DNA of 64,000 bases from Rhizobium sp. CB3090 (GTDB taxonomy: Bacteria; Pseudomonadota; Alphaproteobacteria; Rhizobiales; Rhizobiaceae), in contig NZ_CP121663.1 of NCBI RefSeq assembly GCF_029714285.1, forward strand, positions 1,709,802 through 1,773,801, in the 5' to 3' direction. Under the pieces are notes generated by a model. It made no database searches. It saw only the letters and a list, made by a program, of their open reading frames with translations, and was not told the origin of the DNA. Every line of letters starts with the position of its first letter. Within the stretch, counting starts at the first letter, position 1. Both the position numbers and the translations under genes were made by a program. Shown here piece by piece: positions 8,656 through 17,019 of the stretch.

Positions 8656-8961
8656 ATGTCGGAAAGGAATAGTTCAACGCATTTGTCCGCACTCGAAATT
8701 GTCGAAGTGCGCTTTCCTCATGAAGTCGCGCGGGTGCAACAGCTCTTCGGCTCAGATGAGACTTTCCGCGGCATGTGCGAAGATCTTGCAGTCGCCGTCG
8801 AAACACTTACGCGGGTGGACTGCCTGCCCGACACTGTCCGGGAAGCACGGCGCCAGGAGTACGCCGGTCTCGTCGAGGCGCTTACCGGTGAAATTCGCGA
8901 TGCGATCCACAATTCGAAGATCGTGATCTTGCGGCCGACGCCGGCGCGCCCGAAATCATAG
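8656..8961 (+). CDS. Small conserved hypothetical protein
   Basis: The 101-residue product is acidic and predicted helical, with no signal peptide or membrane segment. A GGAGAG ribosome-binding site lies directly upstream of the ATG, and codon use matches neighbouring genes, so the gene looks real. I do not recognise a domain. It is divergent from the TolB-like/TPR gene, with a 131-bp AT-rich spacer between them that must hold both promoters. Confidence 0.6.
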   Translation: MSERNSSTHLSALEIVEVRFPHEVARVQQLFGSDETFRGMCEDLAVAVETLTRVDCLPDTVREARRQEYAGLVEALTGEIRDAIHNSKIVILRPTPARPKS

Positions 8962-9406
8962 CGCTTTGTTGAAATGAATATCCTTGAAGGAAATCAAGCA
9001 AAGTTGCAGGCAGATGTTCCGGTAGAAGGAGAGTGTGCCCACCGTCAAGCTCCTGGAATATCCCGGCGCCGCATTCAGAGTGCGGACGCCTCAAGAGACC
9101 GCGATTCCTCGAGAGGCCGCGATTCAATGTGAACAGGATAATCTGCTGCTGTGGAACCATACTTGTTATGGTAAGCCGCCGCTGAAAGTCGACCAGCTTC
9201 TCCGCAAGTGCGGACGGATGCAGGATCGGAGGTGGAGCTCGAAGCCTGAGGATCGATAGGAGCGCTATTAGCCATCGGCAATCGCGTCGACGAGGATGAT
9301 GCGCTTCGTCGACATGCGGGTCTGTCCCTGATTGGAGAAGGAGGCGAACGCCGCTGCCTGCACCTGCTTCCTGCGGCGGCCACAAGCACTCGTGGTCCTG
9401 TCATTA
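8962..9406. other. Non-coding stretch before the IS630 element
   Basis: No convincing gene is visible in these 445 bp. A 74-codon frame at 9035-9259 (+) and overlapping minus-strand frames lack a good SD, and their translations look random. The stretch holds a short imperfect direct repeat around 9098-9125 (GAGACCGCGATTC / GAGGCCGCGATTC). Confidence 0.5.
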
Positions 9407-9422
9407 GAGCGGGATGAATTTA
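9407..9422 (+). repeat. IS630 left terminal inverted repeat
   Basis: GAGCGGGATGAATTTA matches the right end exactly as its reverse complement and follows a TA dinucleotide. Confidence 0.9.
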
Positions 9423-9499
9423 GGCGGAATCGGAATTGGGATTCCGTTTTGTGAGCAAATCAGATTCCTTATTCTGACCGGTAAAGGAGGCCGGGCAGA

Positions 9500-9907
9500 A
9501 TGGCGCGACCTTTTTCGGATGATCTTCGAGACCGTGTTGTTGGTGCTGTGATGCACGAAGGGTTTTCGTGCCGGGCAGCGGCCAAACACTTCGGCGTCGG
9601 CATCAGTACCGCCATCGACTGGGTGCGACGCTTCCGCGAGACGGGCAGCGCAGCCCCCGGCCAGATGGGTGGGCACAAGCGACGGGCGATTTCGGGTGAG
9701 CATCGGGACTGGCTGATCGCACGTTGTCGCGGCAGCGCCTTTACGTTGCGTGGCTTGGTCCACGAGCTGGAGGCGCGCGGTCTGAAAGTGGACTATCGCT
9801 CCGTCTGGATCTTCGTGCATGACGAAGGGTTGAGTTATAAAAAAAGACGCTGGTCGCCTTCGAACGCAAACGGGCCGATGTCGTCGCGCGACGAGCTCGC
9901 TGGCTGA
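9500..9907 (+). CDS. IS630 transposase OrfA (helix-turn-helix part)
   Basis: The 135-codon frame encodes the N-terminal DNA-binding half of an IS630 transposase: [31 protein letters not shown] is the paired/homeodomain-like HTH that binds the element ends. From LSYKK onward (9839) the zero-frame sequence ([10 protein letters not shown]...) no longer looks like transposase, whereas the -1 frame does. The zero-frame product is thus a truncated, possibly regulatory protein. Confidence 0.88.
   Translation: MARPFSDDLRDRVVGAVMHEGFSCRAAAKHFGVGISTAIDWVRRFRETGSAAPGQMGGHKRRAISGEHRDWLIARCRGSAFTLRGLVHELEARGLKVDYRSVWIFVHDEGLSYKKRRWSPSNANGPMSSRDELAG
9839..9845 (+). other. Programmed -1 frameshift slippery site (A7)
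   Basis: The run TAT AAA AAA AGA contains seven A residues. Slipping back one base after AAA AAA gives AAG ACG CTG ([10 protein letters not shown]...), which continues directly into the DDE catalytic half. The match of the -1 frame to transposase immediately after the run is what supports the call. Confidence 0.8.
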
Positions 9908-10446
9908 AGCATCGCCATCGCATCGATCCTGCCCGCCTGGTTTTCATCGACGAAACTTGGACAAAGACGAATATGGCGCCGCTCAGGGGCTGGGCGCCGC
10001 GCGGCGAACGACTACTCGGTGAGGCTCCCTTCGGTCACTGGAACACCATGACCTTCCTCGCCGCCTTGCGCATCGACCGCGTCAGTGCGCCCTTCATCCT
10101 CGACGGTCCGATCAATGGTGACCGCTTCCGCATCTATGTCGAACAGGTGTTGGTGCCGGAGCTCAACCCCGGCGACATTGTTGTGATGGATAATCTCGGT
10201 TCTCACAAAGCCAAGGTGATCCGCACCGCCATCCGCAAAGCTGGCGCCCACTTGTTCTTTCTGCCGCAATATTCTCCCGACCTCAATCCGATCGAACAGC
10301 TCTTCGCAAAGGTCAAACATCGGTTGCGAAAAGCCCAGGCTAGGACCCGTCAGGCCATCTACGACGTACTTGGAGACATCCTCCGCACCATTGCGCCACA
10401 AGAATGCTCAAACTACTTCATAAATGCTGGCTATGACCGGGCTTAA
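9844..10446 (+). CDS. IS630 transposase OrfB (DDE catalytic part, expressed by frameshift)
   Basis: Read in the -1 frame from the A7 run, this ~200-codon segment carries the three catalytic acidic residues: D in [12 protein letters not shown] in [11 protein letters not shown] and E in [15 protein letters not shown], with normal spacing for IS630. Together with OrfA it gives a ~315-residue OrfAB transposase, the usual family size. No inactivating mutation is seen, so the element may be mobile. Confidence 0.88.
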   Translation, partial: KTLVAFERKRADVVARRARWLKHRHRIDPARLVFIDETWTKTNMAPLRGWAPRGERLLGEAPFGHWNTMTFLAALRIDRVSAPFILDGPINGDRFRIYVEQVLVPELNPGDIVVMDNLGSHKAKVIRTAIRKAGAHLFFLPQYSPDLNPIEQLFAKVKHRLRKAQARTRQAIYDVLGDILRTIAPQECSNYFINAGYDRA

Positions 10447-10459
10447 ATTCATCCCGCTC
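10444..10459 (-). repeat. IS630 right terminal inverted repeat
   Basis: TAAATTCATCCCGCTC is the exact reverse complement of the left end. It overlaps the orfB stop codon and is followed by the TA target duplicate at 10460-10461. Confidence 0.9.
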
Positions 10460-10557
10460 TAGAGCGGCTGAGCGCTTTACCAAAACGCTCAGCCGCTCTA
10501 ACCTATTGTTTTTACGCAATTCCGGACGGGAAATCGCTTTTCCTAGAATTGTCTAGG
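10460..10557. repeat. Intergenic mosaic repeat, copy A (RIME-like)
   Basis: This ~98-bp unit closely resembles the segment at 26574-26677: both begin AGAGCGGCT, share GTTTTTACGC and TTCCGGACGG, and end near GGAATTG/AGAATTG ... CTAAG/CTAGG. The first 38 bp form a large hairpin (AGAGCGGCTGAGCG paired with CGCTCAGCCGCTCT). The layout matches the palindromic intergenic mosaic elements described from Rhizobium genomes. The element supplies the stop codon of the malate-CoA ligase alpha gene (TAG at 10553-10555, minus strand). Confidence 0.75.
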
Positions 10558-11452
10558 CCGCCTTGCTCATTGCTGAGAGCACTTCGGCCACCGTTTCGCC
10601 GAAGCTCGAAGGCGTCGGCACGATGGTAACGCCTGCACCCTTCAGGATCTCGACCTTTTCCTGGGCCGACTCTCCGAAAGCCGAGATGATCGCACCGGCA
10701 TGGCCCATGCGGCGGCCCTTCGGGGCCGAAAGCCCGGCAATATAGGCGATCAGCGGCTTCTTCATATTGTCCCGTGCCCAGAGTGCAGCTTCCGCCTCCT
10801 GCGGCCCGCCGATCTCGCCGATCATCAGCACGGCGTCGGTATTCGGATCCTTTTCGAACAGTTCGAGCATGTCCTTGAAGGACGAGCCGTTGATCGGATC
10901 TCCACCGATACCCACCGATGTGGAAACGCCGATACCGAGCGCCTTCATCTGGCTCGCGGCTTCATAGCCGAGCGTACCGGAGCGGCCGACGATGCCGATC
11001 CTGCCGGGCAGATAGATCGAACCCGGCATGATCCCCATCAGCGCCTCGCCGGGCGTGATCATGCCCGCACAGTTCGGCCCGATCAGGGTCATGCGATCCT
11101 CGAAGCGGTAGCGCCTCATATATCGCTTGACCCTGATCATGTCCTGGGAGGGAATGCCATCGGTGATGCAGACGCAGAGCCTTATGCCGGCATCTGCCGC
11201 TTCCATGATCGAGTCGGCGGCGAAGGGCGGCGGCACGAAGACGATCGAGGCTTCGGCGCCGGTTTCCTGCATCGCACCTTTCACCGTGTTGAAGACCGGC
11301 ATGCCGAGATGCGTCTGCCCGCCCTTGCCGGGGGTGACACCGCCAACGACATTGGTGCCGTAGCGCTTCATGTCCTCGGCGTGGAAGCTGCCGATCTTGC
11401 CGGTAAAGCCCTGCACGATCACGCGGGTGTTCTTGTCAAGTAGAATGGCCAT
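10553..11452 (-). CDS. mtkB: Malate-CoA ligase alpha subunit (succinyl-CoA synthetase alpha-like)
   Basis: The 299-residue protein has the CoA-binding Rossmann domain of SucD-type enzymes (IVQGFTGKIGSFHAEDMKRYG at ~11-31) and the ligase domain. GMPVFNTVKGAM, PNCAGMITPGE and GRSGTLGYEAA are present, as is the phosphohistidine region MGHAGAIISA. With the beta subunit it would form malyl-CoA from malate, CoA and ATP. Last gene of the sgaA-mcl-mtkA-mtkB operon; the malyl-CoA lyase next door argues for malate rather than succinate as substrate. ATG at 11452 has a strong GGGAGGATC SD; an upstream ATG at 11470 overlaps the mtkA stop. The 3' end lies in a mosaic repeat. Confidence 0.88.
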   Translation of the reverse strand: MAILLDKNTRVIVQGFTGKIGSFHAEDMKRYGTNVVGGVTPGKGGQTHLGMPVFNTVKGAMQETGAEASIVFVPPPFAADSIMEAADAGIRLCVCITDGIPSQDMIRVKRYMRRYRFEDRMTLIGPNCAGMITPGEALMGIMPGSIYLPGRIGIVGRSGTLGYEAASQMKALGIGVSTSVGIGGDPINGSSFKDMLELFEKDPNTDAVLMIGEIGGPQEAEAALWARDNMKKPLIAYIAGLSAPKGRRMGHAGAIISAFGESAQEKVEILKGAGVTIVPTPSSFGETVAEVLSAMSKAA

Positions 11453-11466
11453 GGCGTGATCCTCCC

Positions 11467-12651
11467 TCAAGCGGCCTTGTTCGCAGTGTATGAACGCCAG
11501 GCACTAACAGCCTTGTCGGCAGCCTCCGCCAGCGTTTCCGCAATAATGATGTTTTCGCCGGACTCGGCGAGAATGCGCCGCCCCTCCTCCTCGTTGGTGC
11601 CGGAAAGACGCACGACCAGCGGTACCGGCACGCCGACTTCGCGCAACGCCTTGATCACGCCCTCGGCCACCCAGTCGCAACGGTTGATGCCGGCGAAGAT
11701 ATTGACGAGGATCGTTTCGACTTGTTTGTCACGGAGCACGGCGCGGAAGCTCTTTGCCACACGTTCCGGCGAGGCGCCGCCGCCGATGTCGAGAAAGTTC
11801 GCAGGCTCGCCGCCGGCGATCTTGATCATGTCCATAGTCGCCATGGCCAGGCCCGCGCCGTTGATAATGCAGCCGATATTGCCATCGAGGCCGACATAGG
11901 AAAGGCCGCGGTCGGACGCATAGGTTTCGCGCTGGTCCTCCTGGCTCTTGTCGCGCATCTCCGAAATATGCGGCCGGCGGAACAGTGCGTTCTCGTCGAA
12001 GCTCATCTTGGCGTCGAGCGCCACGAGCTCGCCGCGGCGCGTGACGACCAGCGGATTGATCTCGAGCATCGAGGCATCATAATCGACGAAGGCGCGGTAG
12101 CAGCCGAGCAGCGTCTGCGTGGCGCGGCCGATCAGGGCATTGTCGATGCCGAGCCCAAAGGCGATCTCACGGGCCTGGAAGTCCTGCATGCCGACGCCGG
12201 GATCGACGGTTGCGCGGATGATCGAGTCCGGTTCGGCCTCGGCGATCTCCTCGATCTCCATGCCGCCCGAGGAGGAGGCAACGATCATGATCCGCTCGGA
12301 TTTGCGGTCGAGAACGAAGCCGAGATAAATCTCGCGCTCGATATCCATCGCCTCTTCGACATAGAGGCGGCTGACCAGTTTCCCCTGGGGCCCGGTCTGG
12401 TGCGTTACAAGCGTCCGGCCCAGCATGGAATCGGCGGCGTCGACGATCTCGTGGTCGGACGAGCAGAGCTTGACACCGCCAGCCTTGCCGCGCGCACCGG
12501 AATGGATCTGCGCCTTGACGATCCACCGATCACCGCCGATCTCGCGGGCGCGATAGGCCGCCTGCTCGGGGCTGTAGGCGAGGCCGCCGCGCGGGATGTG
12601 GATCTGATAGCGGGAGAGAAGTTCCTTGGCTTGGTATTCATGAATGTCCAT
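11467..12651 (-). CDS. mtkA: Malate-CoA ligase beta subunit (succinyl-CoA synthetase beta-like)
   Basis: The 394-residue protein has the ATP-grasp start of SucC-type subunits ([22 protein letters not shown]), the ATP-binding lysine region ([21 protein letters not shown]) and the C-terminal CoA-ligase part ([30 protein letters not shown], then [16 protein letters not shown]). It pairs with the adjacent alpha subunit. Stop-to-start spacing to the alpha gene is 14 bp and to the upstream mcl gene 12 bp, so all are co-transcribed. Operon context decides malate over succinate specificity; sequence alone cannot. Confidence 0.88.
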   Translation of the reverse strand: MDIHEYQAKELLSRYQIHIPRGGLAYSPEQAAYRAREIGGDRWIVKAQIHSGARGKAGGVKLCSSDHEIVDAADSMLGRTLVTHQTGPQGKLVSRLYVEEAMDIEREIYLGFVLDRKSERIMIVASSSGGMEIEEIAEAEPDSIIRATVDPGVGMQDFQAREIAFGLGIDNALIGRATQTLLGCYRAFVDYDASMLEINPLVVTRRGELVALDAKMSFDENALFRRPHISEMRDKSQEDQRETYASDRGLSYVGLDGNIGCIINGAGLAMATMDMIKIAGGEPANFLDIGGGASPERVAKSFRAVLRDKQVETILVNIFAGINRCDWVAEGVIKALREVGVPVPLVVRLSGTNEEEGRRILAESGENIIIAETLAEAADKAVSAWRSYTANKAA

Positions 12652-12663
12652 GTCTTCCTCCTC

Positions 12664-13608
12664 TTATCTGGTTCCGGCCACAATGGCGTCATGGGTGGCA
12701 AGCACGTTGCGGGCCATGCGCTCTGAGGCAGCATCGATCATCTTGCCGTCGAGCGACGCCGCGCCCTTGCCCTGGCTCTCCGCGAGCTTCAGCGCCTCGA
12801 TGATGCGGCGGGCGCGCTCGACTTCCTTTTCAGGCGGAGAGAATATGTCGTTGGCGAGCGCGATCTGGCTGGGGTGGATCGCCCACTTGCCCTCGATGCC
12901 GAGTGCTGCAGCCCGGCGAGCGGCGGCCCTGTAACCGTCGGGGTCGGAGAAATCTCCGAACGGACCATCGATGGCGCGCAGGCCGTAAGCGCGGCAGGCC
13001 ACCGTCATGCGCGACAGGCCGAAATGCCACTGATCGCCGGGATAGTCCGGATTGAGCCCGCCAATGTTGACGGTGCGGGCCTTGAGGCTCGCAGCATAAT
13101 CGGCAACGCCGAAATGCAGCGCTTCCAGCCGGCCGCCGAAGGAAGCGATAGCCTCGACATTGGCCATGCCGAGTGCCGTTTCGATCAGCGCCTCAAGGCC
13201 GACGTGTGTCTTGTAGCCCTTGGCGATCTCGATCTGGTTGATCATGGCTTCGACCATATAGAGGTCGGCGGGGACGCCGACCTTCGGAACGAGCAGCGTA
13301 TCGATCCGGTCGCCGGCTTGTTCCATCAGGTCAACGACGTCCCGGTACATATAATGGGTGTCCAGCCCGTTGATGCGCACCGAGATCGTCTTGCCGCGGC
13401 CGCGCCAGTCGATCTGGTTCAGCGCCTGAACGATGTTGGCGCGGGCACGCTCCTTGTCCGGCGGCGCCACGGCATCCTCGATATCGAGGAAGATATAATC
13501 TGCGTCGGAATTGGCCGCCTTCTCGATCATATCAGGATTGGAACCCGGTACGGCAAGCTCGCTGCGTTGCAGACGAAGCCGGCGGAGATGGTTGATGGTG
13601 TGGCTCAT
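12664..13608 (-). CDS. mcl: L-malyl-CoA lyase (CitE/HpcH-HpaI superfamily)
   Basis: The 314-residue product cleaves malyl-CoA to acetyl-CoA and glyoxylate in the serine cycle. Diagnostic stretches are RSELAVPGSNPDMIEKAA, IFLDIEDAVAPPDKERAR (Mg-binding acidic residues), VRINGLDTHYMYRDVVDL, IPKVGVPADLY-like VPKVGVPADLYM, VEAIASFGGRLEALHFGVADYAAS and IDGPFGDFSDPDGY, close to methylotroph Mcl. The frame is open to 14271, but that part overlaps sgaA. ATG at 13608 begins MSHTINHLRRLRLQRSELA, as expected for the family. Located 24 bp after sgaA. Confidence 0.9.
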   Translation of the reverse strand: MSHTINHLRRLRLQRSELAVPGSNPDMIEKAANSDADYIFLDIEDAVAPPDKERARANIVQALNQIDWRGRGKTISVRINGLDTHYMYRDVVDLMEQAGDRIDTLLVPKVGVPADLYMVEAMINQIEIAKGYKTHVGLEALIETALGMANVEAIASFGGRLEALHFGVADYAASLKARTVNIGGLNPDYPGDQWHFGLSRMTVACRAYGLRAIDGPFGDFSDPDGYRAAARRAAALGIEGKWAIHPSQIALANDIFSPPEKEVERARRIIEALKLAESQGKGAASLDGKMIDAASERMARNVLATHDAIVAGTR

Positions 13609-13631
13609 GATGGTCTCCCGGTCCTGTCTTC

Positions 13632-14822
13632 TCAGGCTGCCTTGGCGGCAGCGATTGCGGCGGCGGAACGGAACTGGTTGATCGCCGCCGCCACGCCTGA
13701 GCCGGCTTCGATCTTTACGCCGCAGTCCAGCAGCGTCAGTTCGGCGGCGCCGAGTGCGCCGAGCACCATCACTTCGTCGAGCGAGCCGAGATGGCCGATG
13801 CGGAAAACCTTGCCGGCCACCTTGCTGAGGCCACTGCCGAGCGAGGTGTTGTAGGTGCGGTAAGCGTGTTTGATCACCTCGACGCCATCGATGCCGTCGG
13901 GCAGGCGGATCGCCGATACTGTGTCGGAATGCCATTTCGGCTCGGTCGCGCAGAGCTTGAGCCCCCAAGCGGAAACCGCAGCACGGACACCATTCGCAAG
14001 ATGATGATGGCGCGCGAAGATGTTTTCCAGGCCTTCCTCGAAGATCAGATCCAGCGCGGCGCGCAAACCGTGCAGCAACTGCGTCGGCGGCGTGTAGGGG
14101 AAATAGCCGGTGTCGTTGGTCTTGATCATGTCCTCGAAGGAGAAATAACAGCGCATATGGCGTGCAGTCTTGGCAGCCTCCAGCGCCTTCTGGCTGACCG
14201 AGAGGAAGCCCAGGCCAGCGGGCAGCATGAAGCCCTTCTGCGATCCTGAAACGGCGCAATCGACGCCCCATTCGTCCTGGCGGAAATCGATCGAACCGAT
14301 CGAGGAGACGCCATCGACGAAAAGCAGCGCCGGGTGGCTGCAGGCATCGAGCGCCGCACGGACGGCTGCGACATCGGACGTCACACCGGTCGCCGTTTCG
14401 TTATGCGTTACGAACACGGCCTTGATCTTGTGCGCCTTGTCGGCGGCGAGACGTTCGGCATAAAGCTCGACCGGCGCGCCCGTACCCCATTCCATGTCGA
14501 AACAATCGACGTCGAAGCCGAAGCGCTCGGCCATGTCGACCCAGAGATGAGAGAACTGGCCGAAGCGGCTCATCAGCACCTTGTCGCCCGGTGAAAGCAC
14601 GTTCGTCATCGCCGCTTCCCAAGCCCCGGTGCCCGAAGACGGATAGATGAACACGCGGCCATTGTAGTTCTTGAACACCTTCTTCACATCGGCGAAGAGC
14701 GGCAGCGTCAATTCCGGATAGCGCGGCGCGCGCATATCTTCCATCGGCAGGTTCATTGCCTGGCGAACTTGTTCGGGAATATTGGTGGGGCCGGGAATGA
14801 AGAGATGATTGAAGCCTGCCAT
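13632..14822 (-). CDS. sgaA: Serine-glyoxylate aminotransferase (class V, PLP-dependent)
   Basis: The 396-residue enzyme transfers the amino group of serine to glyoxylate, giving hydroxypyruvate and glycine. The N-terminus FIPGPTNIPEQVRQAMN, SSGTGAWEAAMTNVL, the aspartate in FVDGVSSIGSIDF and the PLP lysine in SGSQKGFMLPAGL mark the alanine/serine-glyoxylate class. First gene of the serine-cycle operon; the start at 14822 has a clear GGAGGAACC SD. No hydroxypyruvate reductase, glyA or ppc gene is next to it, so those steps must be encoded elsewhere. Confidence 0.9.
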   Translation of the reverse strand: MAGFNHLFIPGPTNIPEQVRQAMNLPMEDMRAPRYPELTLPLFADVKKVFKNYNGRVFIYPSSGTGAWEAAMTNVLSPGDKVLMSRFGQFSHLWVDMAERFGFDVDCFDMEWGTGAPVELYAERLAADKAHKIKAVFVTHNETATGVTSDVAAVRAALDACSHPALLFVDGVSSIGSIDFRQDEWGVDCAVSGSQKGFMLPAGLGFLSVSQKALEAAKTARHMRCYFSFEDMIKTNDTGYFPYTPPTQLLHGLRAALDLIFEEGLENIFARHHHLANGVRAAVSAWGLKLCATEPKWHSDTVSAIRLPDGIDGVEVIKHAYRTYNTSLGSGLSKVAGKVFRIGHLGSLDEVMVLGALGAAELTLLDCGVKIEAGSGVAAAINQFRSAAAIAAAKAA

Positions 14823-15003
14823 GGTTCCTCCGATGCATACTGGTCCGAGGTGAATGTTTCCTCGACGCCAAGACTGCCTTTTGGACGATCGCTCCACCAC
14901 ACCCCTCCGGGCAGAAAATGATGCCGGATGGGCAGCGCATTTGCGGCCCGAGCGGGTGGCTGGTTCTTATGAATGGGCAGGCCGGGACTACCCGGCGGGT
15001 AGG

Positions 15004-15645
15004 TCAGCCAACCTTGCGGCGGCGTTCTCTGGCGTAAAGGGCAACGGCCATGGCCCGATTGCGCACCTCAAGCTTGTCATAGAGATTCTTGAGGTGGTAT
15101 TTCACCGTGTTTTCGGAAATTCCGGTGCGGCTTGCGATCTGGGTGTTGGACCAGCCATGCGACAGCATGCCCAGCAACTCCGTCTCGCGCGACGTGAGCT
15201 GCTGGAAGGGCGTGTTCGAGATTTTTGAGAGCATCGTATAGGGAATGCAGATCCGCCCCTTTATGACGGCGGTCAGGGTCGCAAAGAGGATTTCCGGGTC
15301 CTCGAACTGGTAGCAAAGACCATTGACGCCCAGCCGAACCGTCTCTTGAATCACGGCGGGATCGTTCTTGTCGGCAAAGAGGACAACGCGCGGATCGAAA
15401 CCGAGCTTGCCAATTTCCGTGAGCACATCGGGGGCGTCGGCATCTTCGAGTTGCCAACTGAGAAGCAGGCAATCCGCCTCGACCTCGGTAAGCTTCTGAA
15501 ACAGCTCAGCCGAACTCTGTGCGGTATCGACGATCAAGAACCCCGGTTTATTTTCAAAAAGTCCGCGAAGCGCTGCAATGACGAGCGGATTGCGCTCAGC
15601 GACCAAAACGCGCCCGATAAGCTTAGGTGCATTTCCTGAAACCAT
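15004..15645 (-). CDS. LuxR/FixJ-type regulator with degenerate receiver, CsgD-like
   Basis: The 213-residue protein has a receiver-like N-terminal domain and a LuxR HTH at ~150-207 (LTSRETELLGMLSHGWSNTQIASRTGISENTVKYHLKNLYDKLEVRNRAMAV). The receiver lacks the phosphoacceptor: the expected Asp is Ser63 (CLLLSWQLED), and the acidic pair near the start is reduced to AE. CsgD, the curli master regulator, likewise has an unconventional receiver and a similar HTH. It diverges from curlin genes starting at 15941, which supports a role there; it also lies 182 bp upstream of the serine-cycle operon in the same direction, so a role there cannot be excluded. Confidence 0.75.
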   Translation of the reverse strand: MVSGNAPKLIGRVLVAERNPLVIAALRGLFENKPGFLIVDTAQSSAELFQKLTEVEADCLLLSWQLEDADAPDVLTEIGKLGFDPRVVLFADKNDPAVIQETVRLGVNGLCYQFEDPEILFATLTAVIKGRICIPYTMLSKISNTPFQQLTSRETELLGMLSHGWSNTQIASRTGISENTVKYHLKNLYDKLEVRNRAMAVALYARERRRKVG

Positions 15646-15940
15646 GCGCCTCTCCCGTTGACGCAATAAAATTCCAGTATCCAAATACCACTAAAGTCCG
15701 CGTTCCTGACCGGCACCTTGCGACGGAACGTATCCAGATTACCACGCACCCGGGCATCGCATTGAGCCAGGCTGCATGATGCGGCGCCTTTGCGTCACCG
15801 GTTCAAATCTTCGACACTTGCTGAGTTCTCAGGCGAGCATGAATGAACCGCAACTGAATGCTGTCTTCAGCATCGGTTCCAACGGCAGCTTCTAAAAGGA
15901 AGGCGTTCAACCGGTCCCGTCTGCCAAAGGAGACGCAGTC
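15646..15940. promoter_or_regulatory. Divergent control region, csgD-like regulator / curlin gene
   Basis: These ~295 bp lie between the divergent start codons and must contain both promoters. An AAAGGAGA ribosome-binding site for the curlin gene sits at its right edge. No clean palindrome stood out. Confidence 0.5.
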
Positions 15941-16378
15941 ATGATCCGCAATTCTTTCATCGCAACCGCACTCGTCGCTCTCATCGGCGTTGCCACCGCC
16001 GTCCCCGCGCTGGCGAACGACGTGAACATCGAACAATATGGCTGGTCCAACTCTGCCGGCGGTGCCCAACAAGGCTTCAGAAACCGGATCCGGGTGTACC
16101 AGAATGGCGGTTACAACAGGATGGTGGGCCAGCAATATGGTCGCCACAACCTTTCCGCCGTCGGCCAGGAAGGCAACGGCAACTACGGCGCCACCTATCA
16201 GAATGGCGACCGCAATGTTGCCGGCGTAGGCCAGTTCGGTTCCAACCACACCACCATCCTCACACAGGACGGCAACGGCAACATCGCCGCCGGCGTTCAG
16301 GTGGGACACGGCTGCAACGCCAATGTCAGCCAGGGCGGTAGCGGCAACGTCGCTGCCTTCGTTCAGGCCTGCCCGTAA
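15941..16378 (+). CDS. Curlin-repeat (CsgA-like) amyloid subunit
   Basis: The 145-residue protein starts with a Sec signal peptide (MIRNSFIATALVALIGVATAVPALA, cleavage after ALA ~25). The mature part is a series of ~18-22-residue repeats with the curlin pattern Q-x-G-x2-N-x-A-x3-Q, for example VGQQYGRHNLSAVGQEGNG, YQNGDRNVAGVGQFG and LTQDGNGNIAAGVQVG. Such repeats stack into a cross-beta amyloid on the cell surface. Followed within 71 bp by a CsgH-like chaperone gene. The final repeat has two cysteines (HGCNAN, QACP), unusual for curlin. Confidence 0.85.
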   Translation: MIRNSFIATALVALIGVATAVPALANDVNIEQYGWSNSAGGAQQGFRNRIRVYQNGGYNRMVGQQYGRHNLSAVGQEGNGNYGATYQNGDRNVAGVGQFGSNHTTILTQDGNGNIAAGVQVGHGCNANVSQGGSGNVAAFVQACP

Positions 16379-16448
16379 TCGACAACCATCGGCGACGCGG
16401 CCAAAAAGATACCGCAGTCGCGGCGAGGGAACGTCAAGGAGACGAACC

Positions 16449-16850
16449 ATGCCACATGTCATCAATCATCCGCGCCGTCTTATGACGGCGCTCACTCTGG
16501 TCCTCCTCCCCGCCGGCGCGCTGGCGGCCATGGTCGCGACCGACCAATCCGAAGGGGGCCTGCGCTGCGAGATTCGCGCCACGCCGGAGGCGGGCATGGT
16601 CACTTTGGAGGCCCTTGCCCACACTGATAAGCATATCAGCGGCAACTACACTTTCCATGTCGAGAGTGCCGGAGGTGCGGGCGGCTCCAATATCGATCAG
16701 AGTGGTGCCTTCGATGCCACTCCAGGACGCACCGCCACACTCGGTTCCGTCTCGCTCCGCTCCAAAGCTGGCGCCTACGACGCCACGCTTGATATCACCG
16801 CCGGCGACAACACCATCCGGTGCGCGCGGCGGATCGGCGATGCGAACTGA
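16449..16850 (+). CDS. csgH: CsgH-like curli assembly inhibitor/chaperone
   Basis: The 133-residue exported protein has a signal peptide (to about ALAAM, residue ~27). A compact beta-sandwich sequence follows, with EGGLRCEIRATPEAGMVTLEALAH, ISGNYTFHVESAGGAGGSNIDQSGAF and DATLDITAGDNTIRCARR. This matches the alphaproteobacterial CsgC-like (CsgH) family, periplasmic proteins that stop curlin from polymerising inside the cell; a conserved cysteine pair (LRCEI and IRCAR) is present. Its place between two curlin genes supports the call. Start at 16449 is fixed by AAGGAG nine bases upstream. Confidence 0.78.
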   Translation: MPHVINHPRRLMTALTLVLLPAGALAAMVATDQSEGGLRCEIRATPEAGMVTLEALAHTDKHISGNYTFHVESAGGAGGSNIDQSGAFDATPGRTATLGSVSLRSKAGAYDATLDITAGDNTIRCARRIGDAN

Positions 16851-16870
16851 CCATACCCGCTAATTGAACA

Positions 16871-16899
16871 CAAAGGGCGCCGGTTTCCGGCGCCCTTTG
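16871..16899. terminator. Rho-independent terminator after csgH
   Basis: CAAAGGGCGCCGG and CCGGCGCCCTTTG form a 13-bp perfect stem around a three-base TTT loop, ending in a T-containing tail. The position 21 bp after the csgH stop fits transcription termination. Confidence 0.85.
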
Positions 16900-17019
16900 T
16901 GGTGTAAGCCCTTGCCGACACGACTGAATGATAACTGAACAGCGAATTCCGATTGGGTTCAGCCACAAAATGCGAGGGTTGGCCATTGGCTTGAGGATAG
17001 CCAGAAAATGGAGACCAGG

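Larger units (their letters stand above)
9407..10459 (+). mobile_element. IS630-family insertion sequence, apparently complete
   Basis: The 1053-bp element has perfect 16-bp terminal inverted repeats: GAGCGGGATGAATTTA at 9407-9422 and its reverse complement at 10444-10459. A TA dinucleotide flanks each side (9405-9406 and 10460-10461), the expected IS630/Tc1 target duplication. It carries orfA and orfB joined by a predicted -1 frameshift at an A7 run. The right end abuts a mosaic repeat whose first bases (TAGAGCGG) resemble the IS end. Confidence 0.92.

Noticed and set aside
9035..9259. 74-codon plus-strand frame before the IS630
   Set aside because: No SD, no recognisable protein features and codon use unlike its neighbours.
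10700..12726. Long plus-strand frames opposite mtkA/mtkB
   Set aside because: Antisense shadows; the opposite strand encodes clear ligase subunits.
13609..14271. N-terminal extension of the malyl-CoA lyase frame
   Set aside because: It overlaps sgaA in another frame and its translation is arginine-rich nonsense; the true family start is at 13608.
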